Positions 1 through 7,060 are shown, counted from the first letter of the stretch. The stretch: 11,010 bases of DNA from CAVZRC01 sp052148775 (GCA_052148775.1 JBKQHM010000644.1:1-11010), one strand, 5' to 3'. The notes: generated by a model from the letters alone, not told the origin. Program-made: numbers and translations.

Positions 1-159
1 GCTGATCTGGCTGGAGCAGGTGGCCGTGGATTTATATGGTATTGTCCTCAGGGTAACAACCGAAAGGGATGTACCACAGACGGTTGTGACTTGACACGCC
101 GCAATCGTTCATTCGGGAAGTACTGAGGCTGGAAAGCCTGACCGACATTGCGTTTCGGA
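1..159. other. Left edge, no supportable gene
   Basis: Nothing here can be called a gene with confidence. On the plus strand, frame 2 is open from the window edge to a TGA at 92-94 (30 residues, beginning LIWLEQVAVDLYG) and frame 1 is open to a TGA at 124-126. Either could be the 3' end of a gene entering from the left and convergent with the lipoprotein gene, but codon use is not the GC-rich-third-position pattern of the neighbours, so this is weak. The right part holds a dispersed hairpin repeat listed separately. Confidence 0.3.
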
Positions 160-160
160 T
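120..160. repeat. Dispersed intergenic repeat with hairpin core (VGQAFQP type)
   Basis: The core is AGGCT-GGAA-AGCCT at 126-139, a perfect 5-bp stem closed by a GGAA (GNRA-type) tetraloop. On the minus strand the segment translates as NVGQAFQP, a string I know as a recurrent spurious translation in planctomycete genomes, where this element is scattered between genes. It lies just downstream of the lipoprotein stop codon, where it could also serve as an RNA 3'-end hairpin, although no T-tract follows on the minus strand. Only one copy lies in the window, so repetitiveness is from memory of the family and not shown here. Confidence 0.5.
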
Positions 161-864
161 CAATGAATCTGCGATGACGGGTCGGCGGGCCGGTCAGCGA
201 TCCGTGTCCAGCGGAGGGGGCCGCTGTAGGACGTGTGGTGATCCAGGTTATCGTCCAGGCGGAGACTCGACCGATCGGCGTCCGCATCCGGGATGGGGTG
301 CGGATCGAGCGCGGGCCCATCGTCCTCCTCGCCCGGAGTGGCCGGCTCGATCTGCCCGGGAATCCGGGCGACGGGGAACTTGCGCTTCTTCGGCGTGGCC
401 CGGCCCGCGGGGAGCGTCCGCGGACCGACGCCGTCCTCCGATTTGCCACGGGGGTCATTTCCCCGGGCTCGGGCCAGTTCGGACTGATCCTCGACGCGGT
501 CGCGCAGGAGGTTCCGCGCGTTGTCCAGTTGCGCGTGCAGCTCGCCGTTGTCGAGCTTCTCCTTGACCAGACGATCCTCGATCGTGCGGCTTTCCTGCTC
601 GAGCTTCGCCACGCTGCGTTTCAATTGGTCGTTCTCATACTCCAGGTGGCTGAGGCTGGTCTTGAGCTGGCCAACCGACGGGCCACCGGAGAGAAACGTA
701 CCGCGCCCGGAGCAACCAGCAAGGATGTTCAGGCCGGCGCACGCCACGAACACGATGGCGATCCGTGTCCATGACGGCCGGCAATGTGACCGCGCCGCGA
801 TCCCGGCACGATCGTGCCGGAGTCGCGGCTGTGAATCGGTTTGGAGGACTGGTCCCGACGACAA
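160..864 (-). CDS. Coiled-coil lipoprotein, hypothetical
   Basis: Predicted lipoprotein of unknown function. A hydrophobic stretch (about residues 34-47, following WTR) ends in the lipobox LAGC with the lipidated cysteine at residue 51. Residues about 64-130 are a heptad-like coiled coil (VGQLKTSLSHLEYENDQ and onward, rich in L, E, K and Q). The last about 100 residues are Pro/Asp/Arg-rich and look disordered. It would be exported, lipidated and held in a membrane, with the coiled coil giving oligomerisation or periplasmic reach. The start is doubtful: the first possible in-frame codon is TTG at 864 with no Shine-Dalgarno sequence, no in-frame ATG or GTG precedes the signal peptide, and the n-region would be an unusually long 33 residues whose codons 13-24 overlap a near-perfect inverted repeat. 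It is last in a minus-strand run after the LapA-like and prepilin peptidase genes. I do not recognise a named family. Confidence 0.72.
   Translation of the reverse strand: MSSGPVLQTDSQPRLRHDRAGIAARSHCRPSWTRIAIVFVACAGLNILAGCSGRGTFLSGGPSVGQLKTSLSHLEYENDQLKRSVAKLEQESRTIEDRLVKEKLDNGELHAQLDNARNLLRDRVEDQSELARARGNDPRGKSEDGVGPRTLPAGRATPKKRKFPVARIPGQIEPATPGEEDDGPALDPHPIPDADADRSSLRLDDNLDHHTSYSGPLRWTRIADRPADPSSQIH
795..828. repeat. 34-bp inverted repeat with 18-bp perfect palindrome
   Basis: Positions 803-820 (CCGGCACGATCGTGCCGG) are a perfect palindrome. It is flanked by a second matching pair, CCGCGA at 795-800 and TCGCGG at 823-828, separated from it by a 2x2 internal mismatch. It lies within the extreme 5' end of the lipoprotein reading frame as called, or in its leader if translation really begins further down. 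It could be an operator for a dimeric regulator, a RNA hairpin over the start region, or a REP-like element. Confidence 0.6.
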
Positions 865-1016
865 GGTTCTGTCCCGATCGTTTTGACGCCGAGGTCCTTC
901 TCCCCCCTCTTGTGGGAGGAGATACAGAGGGGATGATTCATCCGGGGCACTCGCCCCCCACCCCGTCCCCTACCCCACCAGAGGGAGGGGAGCGACCTTC
1001 GCTTCATCTATCTTCG
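865..1016. other. Intergenic repeat-like segment with inverted repeat
   Basis: This 152-bp gap between the LapA-like and lipoprotein genes has no coding signature and is dominated by runs of C and G. CCCCTCT at 904-910 and AGAGGGG at 926-932 form a 7-bp inverted repeat with a 15-nt loop. A competing stem is CTCCC at 900-904 with GGGAG at 914-918. The composition (alternating short C-tracts and GAGGG) resembles the common dispersed intergenic repeats of many bacterial genomes that give spurious SPLPLGGG-like translations. The G-quadruplex motif in it is listed separately. Confidence 0.4.
954..976 (-). other. Putative G-quadruplex motif
   Basis: On the plus strand the order is C6, A, C4, GT, C4, TA, C4. 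On the minus strand, which is the sense strand of both flanking genes, this gives four G-tracts of at least four with loops of 2, 2 and 1 nt. That is well inside the usual criteria for a stable quadruplex. It sits 41 bp after the LapA-like stop codon and about 90 bp before the putative lipoprotein start, so it would be present in a read-through transcript. Confidence 0.55.
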
Positions 1017-1391
1017 TCAATTTGACCAGTGAGCATTGTGAAAGCCTTCGCGTCTTTTAGCGGCATAGTCGGGCGGCGGGCGATCGGCGTTCAGATCGAC
1101 CGGGTTGGGCGAATCCTGCGGGGTTGGCGTGCCCCGGAGTCGTCTCAGGGCGATGATGAGGGTCGTCACCAGGACGGTCGCCAGGGAGCCGACCAGGGCG
1201 CTCAGGAGGATCACGATCCCCAGGCTGCTGTTGATCGCCAGGCCGAAGGGGAAAGCGACGGTGACCTGTGCACCGTTGGCCCAGATGAACCAGAGCATCA
1301 GCCCCAGGAGGACCGCTGTCCCGATGAGGCGACGATACACCCAGAAGTTTCGGATGATCGACGGTCTGCGCCTCTTGTATTGATAAGCCAT
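1017..1391 (-). CDS. LapA-domain (DUF1049-like) small membrane protein
   Basis: Protein of 124 residues, start MAYQYKRRRP. The ATG at 1391 is preceded by GGAG with a 7-nt spacer, which favours it over longer in-frame options. The layout is a basic cytoplasmic N-terminus (residues 6-21), transmembrane helix 1 about 22-38, a short NGAQVTVAFPFG segment (39-50), transmembrane helix 2 about 56-82, then an Arg-rich and Pro-rich cytoplasmic tail. The N-x-x-x-V-x-V-x-F-x-F-G turn between two helices is typical of the LapA domain (lipopolysaccharide assembly protein A, formerly DUF1049), known in Escherichia coli to work in LPS assembly and control. The family is broad and the match is by pattern only, so a role in envelope assembly is inference. 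It follows the prepilin peptidase gene by 109 bp on the same strand. Confidence 0.8.
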   Translation of the reverse strand: MAYQYKRRRPSIIRNFWVYRRLIGTAVLLGLMLWFIWANGAQVTVAFPFGLAINSSLGIVILLSALVGSLATVLVTTLIIALRRLRGTPTPQDSPNPVDLNADRPPPDYAAKRREGFHNAHWSN

Positions 1392-1500
1392 GGGTTTACT
1401 CCGGCTGGACAAGGCCGAGGGAGCGCCGCGTCCCCGAAGCGGGGCAGCAGGGTCGACCGGTTTTCCCACCAGCGCCGCGACTTCGCGCGCCGGCGGCGGG

Positions 1501-2487
1501 TCAACTCGGAACGTCCACGTAGATGCCGAACATCCACCAGAATATCACATAGAGCTCGCCGAAGAGATTGCGAGCCCATCCCCTCCAGATCCAGGGCCAG
1601 ACCAGCAGCAGGGTCGCGGCCGCCATGCTGAGATAGGGTCCAAAAGGCATTTCGTGATCGGCGACGGATAATTGACCGCGACCGAGCCATTTCTTCTCGA
1701 GATTACGCATCATTTTCCATGCCGCATGCGCCAGGCCGAAGAACGGGGCGAGGAAGAATGTGAGGACGGCGGCCCGCCAGCCCATGAAGGCCCCGATCAT
1801 CGCCAGGAGATCAACGTCCCCGAGGCCCATCGCCTCCTCGATGTCGGTGAGATTCAGGGCGCGGAGGATCCCCAGTACGATCCCGGAAAACAGCCGCACG
1901 CCCCGAACAATGACGCTTCCGGCCACCAGGCCCCACACACCCACCCAGAAGCCTTGCCAGTGCGTCGTGGCCGACATCGGCTCGGGCCGGATCTGGGGAA
2001 AGAGGGTGCCCAGCCCGATGCCGACGACGATGCCGATCACCGTGATGGGCCGGGGGATCACCAGGAAGTCGTAGTCGATGAACGTCGCCACCACTAGCAA
2101 CGCCAGGAACACCGCATGATAGGCCGCCACCACCAGTTGGAACGTCGGCATGATCCCCGGCGCGGCGACCACGTCGACGAGATAAACGCCCAGGAACAGC
2201 AAGCCGACCAGGGCCTCGACCAGGGGATACCGGACCGCGATGGGCAGTCCGCACCCCCGGCATTCGCCCCGCAGCGCGATCCAGCTCACGATCGGGATAT
2301 TGTCCCGCGCCGCGATCCCCGACAAACACCGCGGACATCGCGAGCTCGGCCAGATCACGCTCTTCTGCCACGGGATCCGGTAGATGCAGACGTTCAAGAA
2401 GCTCCCCACGACCGTCCCGATCATGAAGAACCCGAGTCCGAGCGCCGCGAAGAGCGGCCACATGGCGACCATTGGCAGGGTTTCCAT
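1501..2487 (-). CDS. Prepilin peptidase / N-methyltransferase, A24 family
   Basis: Membrane aspartic protease that cleaves the short basic leader of type IV pilins and type II secretion pseudopilins; the bifunctional form then methylates the new N-terminal residue. From the METLP start (328 residues) the sequence shows a first transmembrane segment with GSFLNVCIYRIP, the cytoplasmic zinc-type motif CPRC...CRGC (cysteines 51, 54, 76, 79) that marks the methylase-bearing form, then several hydrophobic helices. The two catalytic aspartates are in FIDYDFLVIP (D138) and in the GLGD motif (D224), followed by the FGPYL segment (282-286). Family length is usually about 250-290; the extra length lies in loops and the C-terminus. 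Start choice is open: in-frame ATGs exist at 2502, 2487, 2472 and 2463, none with a clear Shine-Dalgarno sequence, and 2502 lies inside a tandem repeat. The gene begins 73-90 bp after aroK, so co-transcription is possible. No pilin or secretion gene is in the window. Confidence 0.92.
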   Translation of the reverse strand: METLPMVAMWPLFAALGLGFFMIGTVVGSFLNVCIYRIPWQKSVIWPSSRCPRCLSGIAARDNIPIVSWIALRGECRGCGLPIAVRYPLVEALVGLLFLGVYLVDVVAAPGIMPTFQLVVAAYHAVFLALLVVATFIDYDFLVIPRPITVIGIVVGIGLGTLFPQIRPEPMSATTHWQGFWVGVWGLVAGSVIVRGVRLFSGIVLGILRALNLTDIEEAMGLGDVDLLAMIGAFMGWRAAVLTFFLAPFFGLAHAAWKMMRNLEKKWLGRGQLSVADHEMPFGPYLSMAAATLLLVWPWIWRGWARNLFGELYVIFWWMFGIYVDVPS

Positions 2488-2491
2488 CGCG

Positions 2492-2519
2492 TCATTGGTC
2501 ATTGGTCATTGGTCATTGG
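2492..2519. repeat. Tandem heptanucleotide repeat, 4 copies
   Basis: Four exact copies of TCATTGG run from 2492 to 2519, with a partial fifth. On the coding strand of the prepilin peptidase this is ATGACCA repeated, so each copy carries an ATG. ATGs at 2516 and 2509 open five-codon frames that end in TGA; the ATG at 2502 is in frame with the peptidase; that at 2495 is out of frame. The same heptamer is familiar as a dispersed short tandem repeat, seen as SLVIGHW-type spurious translations in cyanobacteria and other genomes. Confidence 0.85.
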
Positions 2520-2575
2520 TCAGACAAACAGGAGGGAGAGTTACCGTCAAGGTTCGAGGATGTTTATCTGTATGC

Positions 2576-3145
2576 TCATGCGCGGGAATTCCAGCGGTCG
2601 AGGATCGAGTCGGCGACCTGGTCCGGGCTCTTTTCCTCGGTCTCGATCGCGACGTCGGCCAGTCCCTCGTAAAGTGGGGTGCGCATCCGGAGCACCTGGA
2701 CGATTTCCTCGAGGGTCCCGGCGGATGTCAGGGCGGGCCGCTCGGCCAGCCCTCGCTGGTCGGCTTCCAGCCGGCACGCCAGGACGGAGGGACGGGCGGT
2801 GAGCCAGGCGACGAATCCGAAGTCGCGGAGCCGTCTGCGGTTGGATTCGCGAAGGATCGCGCCGCCGCCGGTGGCGAGGACCGTCGCCGGACTCCCCGCC
2901 GTCAACTCGGCGAGGGTCCGTTCCTCCCAATCGCGAAACGCCGGCTCGCCGAGCTCGGCGAAGATCTCGCGGATGGAACGGTTGGCGCGCGCCTCGATCT
3001 CGAGGTCGCAATCCAGGAAGATCCGTCCCAGCCGGCCGGCGAGGATCCGGCCGACCGTCGATTTGCCGGTCCCTCGATAGCCGATCAGGACCAGGCCGGG
3101 ACCGCGACCGCGGGAGCATGGCCGTGTCGTGTCTTCGATCATCAT
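2576..3145 (-). CDS. aroK: Shikimate kinase
   Basis: Phosphorylates shikimate at the 3-hydroxyl with ATP, the fifth step of the shikimate pathway; cytoplasmic. In the 189-residue product, the Walker A motif is GYRGTGKST (residues 22-30), the Mg/shikimate-binding DCD is at 45-47, the shikimate-contacting arginine is in FRDWE (R71), the GGG loop is at 93-95, the lid carries ERP (135-137), and RTPLY (155-159) is the usual C-terminal nucleotide-site motif. It is slightly longer than the typical about 170 residues because of a 17-residue N-terminal extension. The ATG at 3145 overlaps the aroDE stop as ATGA, a classical translational coupling; a second ATG follows directly at 3142. No separate ribosome-binding site is visible, which fits coupling to aroDE. 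Confidence 0.95.
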   Translation of the reverse strand: MMIEDTTRPCSRGRGPGLVLIGYRGTGKSTVGRILAGRLGRIFLDCDLEIEARANRSIREIFAELGEPAFRDWEERTLAELTAGSPATVLATGGGAILRESNRRRLRDFGFVAWLTARPSVLACRLEADQRGLAERPALTSAGTLEEIVQVLRMRTPLYEGLADVAIETEEKSPDQVADSILDRWNSRA

Positions 3146-4644
3146 GCGTCGCGGAGGGGCCTGAGCTTACGGTGGAGGACGTCGCGCATCACATCCACCG
3201 GGGCGTCGAGCCCGGTGTAGAGCTTGAACTGATGGGCCGCCTGCTGGAGGAACATGTCCACCCCTGTGATCGCCTTGGCCCCGCGCTCCTTGGCCAGCTT
3301 GAGGAACATCGTATTCTCGGGATGATAGATCGTGTCGAAGGCGATCATCCCGGGCCGGCCGAAGACCGAGCCGGGCAGCGGGGTATCGTCGACGTTCGGA
3401 TGCATCCCGACTGGGGTCGCATTGATAATCACGTCGGCCGGGGTGCTGAGCCGGGCCGCCCAGGTCACGGCCTTGCAACCGACCTCCTCGGCCAGTTGGT
3501 TGGCCCGCTGGTCGTGCCGGTTGGTGATCGTCACGTTGGCGCCCCGGCGTGCCAGACCGAACGCGATCGCGCGGGCCACGCCGCCGGCCCCGAGGATCAG
3601 GACCAGCTTATCCAGGAGCGGGCTGGAGGCTTCCTCGCTCTCTCGACCGCCCATCGCCGTCTCGAGGGAATCCATAGCGGCCCGGTAATCGGTGTTGTAA
3701 CCGATGCGACGATGGTCCTCCTGGATAACCACGGTGTTGCAGGTCCCCGTGCGCTCGACGGCCCCCTCCTTCTGCTGCAAGAGCGCGGCGACCGCTTCCT
3801 TGTGGGGGATTGTCACGCTGCACCCCTTGATGTCCAGCCAGAGCAGCTCGTTGAAGAACGCGGGGAGCTCGCCGGTGGGGACCAGGAAGGGGACCATAAC
3901 CTTGTTCAGGCCGAGGTGGCGGAACGCCGCGTTGTGGATCGCCGGGCTGAGGCTCTGCTCGATCGGGTCCCCCAGGACGCCGTAGACCTCGGTCTGGGCG
4001 TTGATCTCGTCGTAGCAGAGATCCCTCTTGAGGACCTTGAACGGCAGCATGCCGGGGGCGAAGACGCGCTCCGGGTTGAACCCGGCATAGGTGAATGGGG
4101 CACCGTACTTGGCACCGAGGATGCGCGTGAAGACGCCGATCTCGCCCATGGCGATGGTGATCATCGGCGCCCGGGCGGTCGTCGCCAGGTGCAGGACCCG
4201 GGACGCTTCCGCCAGGTTCGAGGCCGAGGCGGCGATCTTGACGACGTCGGGATCGAACTCCTCGCACTTCTCGGCGATGTCCTGGATGTCGACCGGCGTG
4301 GTCTTCATGTTGTGGTAGCTGACGATCCGCTTGGTCTTGCCGAACCGACGGATCTTGGGCGCGATGTCCATCTCGAGGTCGATGTAATCGACCCCGAGGG
4401 CGACGGCCTCGCGGATCAATTGCTGCCGCTTGTCTTCGTGGCCGCGCCAGAGTCCGCCGTCGACCCCGCGGCGGATCGTGAGGACGACGGCCGTGGGGCG
4501 ATCCTTGAGGATCCGCTTCAGGTCCGGATCGCGGCGCAGGCAGTCGAGGCGCAGCTCGACGAGTTCGACGCCGGCCTCGGCGGCCTCTTTCCATTCCTCG
4601 GCCAGCGAGGAATGCCGCCCACGTCCGATGGTCACGCAGATCAT
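3142..4644 (-). CDS. aroDE: Bifunctional 3-dehydroquinate dehydratase / shikimate dehydrogenase
   Basis: Fusion enzyme of the shikimate pathway: the N-terminal half dehydrates 3-dehydroquinate (step 3) and the C-terminal half reduces 3-dehydroshikimate with NADPH (step 4). Numbering from MICVTIGRG (500 residues), the type I dehydratase spans about 1-215, with the catalytic histidine in SYHNMKTTP (H111) and the Schiff-base lysine in VVKIAASAS (K136). Shikimate dehydrogenase spans about 220-497: YGVLGDPIEQSLSP (220-234), catalytic lysine in SVTIPHKEA (K282), NTD (317-319), NADP-binding GAGGVARA (352-359), and the C-terminal GVDMFLQQAAHQF segment (461-473). The ATG at 4644 is chosen because the dehydratase fold begins there. 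In-frame alternatives are ATG at 4698 and TTG at 4737. The same fusion order is known in Chlamydia and in plants. It heads a coupled pair with aroK. Confidence 0.95.
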   Translation of the reverse strand: MICVTIGRGRHSSLAEEWKEAAEAGVELVELRLDCLRRDPDLKRILKDRPTAVVLTIRRGVDGGLWRGHEDKRQQLIREAVALGVDYIDLEMDIAPKIRRFGKTKRIVSYHNMKTTPVDIQDIAEKCEEFDPDVVKIAASASNLAEASRVLHLATTARAPMITIAMGEIGVFTRILGAKYGAPFTYAGFNPERVFAPGMLPFKVLKRDLCYDEINAQTEVYGVLGDPIEQSLSPAIHNAAFRHLGLNKVMVPFLVPTGELPAFFNELLWLDIKGCSVTIPHKEAVAALLQQKEGAVERTGTCNTVVIQEDHRRIGYNTDYRAAMDSLETAMGGRESEEASSPLLDKLVLILGAGGVARAIAFGLARRGANVTITNRHDQRANQLAEEVGCKAVTWAARLSTPADVIINATPVGMHPNVDDTPLPGSVFGRPGMIAFDTIYHPENTMFLKLAKERGAKAITGVDMFLQQAAHQFKLYTGLDAPVDVMRDVLHRKLRPLRDA

Positions 4645-4740
4645 CGCCCGATTCGCCCCCAGCCGGGGCGCCCCCTGGTTGCTTCCCGACCACGACATTG
4701 CCGATCGGCGGCTCGATTGGGTCCCGCTCGCTCCCAACAG

Positions 4741-4769
4741 ATTCTACGACAGTCAAAGGGATCGTTGAA
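4741..4769 (-). promoter_or_regulatory. Candidate sigma-70 promoter for aroDE-aroK
   Basis: On the minus strand, TTCAAC (4769-4764) and TAGAAT (4746-4741) are spaced by exactly 17 bp. The -10 matches the consensus at five of six bases and the -35 at three of six. A transcript would start near 4734, leaving a leader of about 90 nt before ATG 4644 or about 36 nt before ATG 4698, and excluding the TTG at 4737 as a start. Confidence 0.35.
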
Positions 4770-4843
4770 AGGGGGAGTAGAAATCGAGCCATGACAGAAG
4801 TTGGAGTCCCAAGGCGCGCCTCCGACGACCCTGGGCCTTGCTC

Positions 4844-4873
4844 TTCGACCCCTGCGGGGTGGGTACGGTCGAA
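4844..4873 (-). terminator. Weak terminator-like inverted repeat after mutL
   Basis: TTCGACC at 4844-4850 and GGTCGAA at 4867-4873 form a 7-bp stem about 50 bp past the mutL stop. A competing 5-bp hairpin ACCCC-TGC-GGGGT lies at 4848-4860. There is no T-tract on the minus strand after the stem, so it is not a canonical intrinsic terminator and could be incidental. Confidence 0.25.
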
Positions 4874-4920
4874 CTATTCAGGTGATTCCTCGATAGTCTC
4901 TGATCAATTCCCCTCCGACC

Positions 4921-7026
4921 TCAAATCCGCCCGAACTGCTTCTCGAGATCGGCCCGGGTGAAGATCAGCGCGGTGGGACGTCCGTGGGGGCAGTGGTGGG
5001 AGTCGGCCACGAGGTGCCGGCGCTCCAGCAGCGCCGCGATCTCCGGGGGCGTGAGGGGCTGGCCCGCCTTGATCGCCGCCTTGCAGGCCACCATGTGCAA
5101 GAGCTCGGCCAGCAATCCGTCGCGCGTCGGCGGTAGCGGAGAGGTCCGCAGGTGTTCGGCCAGGTCGCGGACCAGCCGGTCGGGGACGACGTGCGGTAGC
5201 ATCGCGGGCAGGCTGCGGATCAGCACCGTATCGCCGCCGAACGGCTCGACCTCCAGCCCGAGCTGGGCCAGGACCTCGACCTGCTCCAGGACCGCCGCCG
5301 CCTCCGCAGCCGGCAGGTCGACCGGCTCGGGGACCAGCAACCGTTGCGACTCGACCTGACCGCGCGCGACCCGGTCCCGCAACTCCTCGTAGAGGATCCG
5401 CTCGTGCAGCGCGTGCTGGTCGATGACGACCATGCCGTCTCCGGTCTCGGCGATCAGGTAGCTGTCGTGGACCTGGATCGCTTTGAGGGGAGCTTCCAGG
5501 GCCTCCCGAGATAGCGACCTCGGGCCGCCTGCCTCCGACCGGGGCCAGGCATCATCTTGCTGCGCCGCGGGCATCGCCACCGTGTCGGGGCGATCAGCCC
5601 CCGGGCCGAACGCTCCGGGATCGAAGGCATGCGATTCGACCATCGCGGCCGGTCCGGTCGCGATCGATCCCGCCGTCATCCCCGGCTGGCTCAGGGTCGG
5701 CGACGATTCCATCGTCGAGGGGGCGGAGAATTCGTCGAACGCCTCGCCGGGACCCGTCGCGAATCCCATGGGCAAGGATTGTGCCCAGGGAGGCGGTACC
5801 GGCTGCCCGACCGATTCCGGGATCTGGGAGCGGGGCTGGCTCGGCTCGAACCAGGATGCGACCGTCTGGCGATCGCTCGGCCCGCCCGCCAGGTCGAGCC
5901 GCCCGAGGCTGGAACCGGCATCCGCCATCTTGTCGATCGGCATCAGCGGCGGGCCGGCCGGCGCGGGGCGAGGGGGCATGGTCGCGGACTGGGCCGGGGC
6001 GCCTAGTTCCTGGGCCGCCTGGAGCCGCGAGTGCAGGTCGCTCTTCAAGAACGTCTGGCGGAGCGTCGCCAGCAAGTGGCTGTAAATCCGGTTCGAGTCG
6101 CGGAACCGGACCTCGATCTTGGTCGGGTGGACGTTGACGTCGACCTCCTCGGGCGGGATATCCAGGTGCAGGAAGGCCACGGGCATCCGGCCCACCATCA
6201 GCAGGCCCCGATAGGCTTCATTCAGCGCGTGGCTCAGCGATCGGTCGCGGACGTATCGGCCGCCAAGGAACAGGAACTGCCCCTTGGGCGTCGATCGGCT
6301 CTGCGACGGATGCGCCACGTAACCCCACAGGTGCATCTCGTCCAGCCGGCCTTCCACCCAGAGCAGCGACTCGGCCAGCTCGCGCCCGAAGAAGACCGCG
6401 ATCCGCTCGCGGGTCCCGGATACCGGCGGCAAGTCGTGCACGATCTTGCCGCCCGATCGATACGTCATGTGGATCTCCGGATTCGCCAGCGCGATCCGAG
6501 AGAACATCTCCACGACATGCCCCGCCTCCGTCGTATCCGACTTGAGGAACGTCCGGCGCACGGGGGTGTTGAAGAACAGGTTCCGGACCTCCATCACGGT
6601 CCCGGTTGGGCAACCGCAAGCCTTGACCGGGCCGAAGACACCCCCTTCGATCGACAATTCGGAGCCCTGATTCGCCTCGGCCTGGCGCGTCTGGCAACGG
6701 ACCTTGGAGATCTCGGCGATCGCCGCCAGCGCCTCGCCGCGAAAGCCGAGCGTCTGGATCCGATACAGGTCATCGGCCTCGACCAGCTTGCTCGTGGCAT
6801 GCGGCTGGAACGCCAGCACCAGGTCCTCCGGCGACATCCCGAGCCCATTATCGGCGACCCGTACCAGATCCTTGCCGCCCCGCTCGACCGTCAGGTCGAT
6901 CCGCGTGGCCTGCGCATCGATCGCGTTCTCGAGCAGTTCCTTGACGACGCTCGACGGCCGCTCGACGACCTCACCGGCCGCGATCTGATTGACGACCGCC
7001 GGAGGTAACTGGCGGATGATTCCCAT
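4921..7026 (-). CDS. mutL: DNA mismatch repair protein MutL (endonuclease type)
   Basis: Links MutS mismatch recognition to strand removal. The 701-residue protein starts MGIIRQLPP; the ATG at 7026 has GGAG 9 nt upstream and matches the family N-terminus, so the longer frame to 7158 is rejected. The N-terminal GHKL ATPase has the catalytic glutamate and Mg asparagine in KELLENAIDA (E30, N34), DNGLGM (59-64), ATSK (77-80) and GFRGEAL (94-100), then the transducer domain with VDVNVHPTK. A Pro/Gly/Ser-rich linker spans about 331-511. The C-terminal dimerisation/nuclease domain has DQHALHERILYEE (D536, E542, E547; the DQHA-x2-E-x4-E metal site), QRLLVP (561-566, fits the clamp-binding QxxLxP pattern), ACKAAIKAG (647-655) and CPHGRP (679-684). 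This is the latent-nicking-endonuclease class used by organisms without MutH. No mutS is in the window. Confidence 0.97.
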   Translation of the reverse strand: MGIIRQLPPAVVNQIAAGEVVERPSSVVKELLENAIDAQATRIDLTVERGGKDLVRVADNGLGMSPEDLVLAFQPHATSKLVEADDLYRIQTLGFRGEALAAIAEISKVRCQTRQAEANQGSELSIEGGVFGPVKACGCPTGTVMEVRNLFFNTPVRRTFLKSDTTEAGHVVEMFSRIALANPEIHMTYRSGGKIVHDLPPVSGTRERIAVFFGRELAESLLWVEGRLDEMHLWGYVAHPSQSRSTPKGQFLFLGGRYVRDRSLSHALNEAYRGLLMVGRMPVAFLHLDIPPEEVDVNVHPTKIEVRFRDSNRIYSHLLATLRQTFLKSDLHSRLQAAQELGAPAQSATMPPRPAPAGPPLMPIDKMADAGSSLGRLDLAGGPSDRQTVASWFEPSQPRSQIPESVGQPVPPPWAQSLPMGFATGPGEAFDEFSAPSTMESSPTLSQPGMTAGSIATGPAAMVESHAFDPGAFGPGADRPDTVAMPAAQQDDAWPRSEAGGPRSLSREALEAPLKAIQVHDSYLIAETGDGMVVIDQHALHERILYEELRDRVARGQVESQRLLVPEPVDLPAAEAAAVLEQVEVLAQLGLEVEPFGGDTVLIRSLPAMLPHVVPDRLVRDLAEHLRTSPLPPTRDGLLAELLHMVACKAAIKAGQPLTPPEIAALLERRHLVADSHHCPHGRPTALIFTRADLEKQFGRI

Positions 7027-7060
7027 CGCGTTTGTCTCCCATCCCCTTCTACTTTCCTCA

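Noticed and set aside
48..458. Minus-strand frame of 136 residues at the left edge
   Set aside because: Arg/Pro/Ser-rich translation of GC-rich DNA, overlapping the lipoprotein gene in another frame. Its end is only the VGQAFQP repeat.
3118..4794. Plus-strand frame of 558 residues opposite aroDE
   Set aside because: Long antisense frame caused by GC-rich third positions of aroDE. The minus-strand product has every catalytic motif of two known enzymes; the plus product has none.
6031..7008. Plus-strand frame of 325 residues opposite mutL
   Set aside because: Antisense shadow of the conserved MutL ATPase domain, with no recognisable domain.
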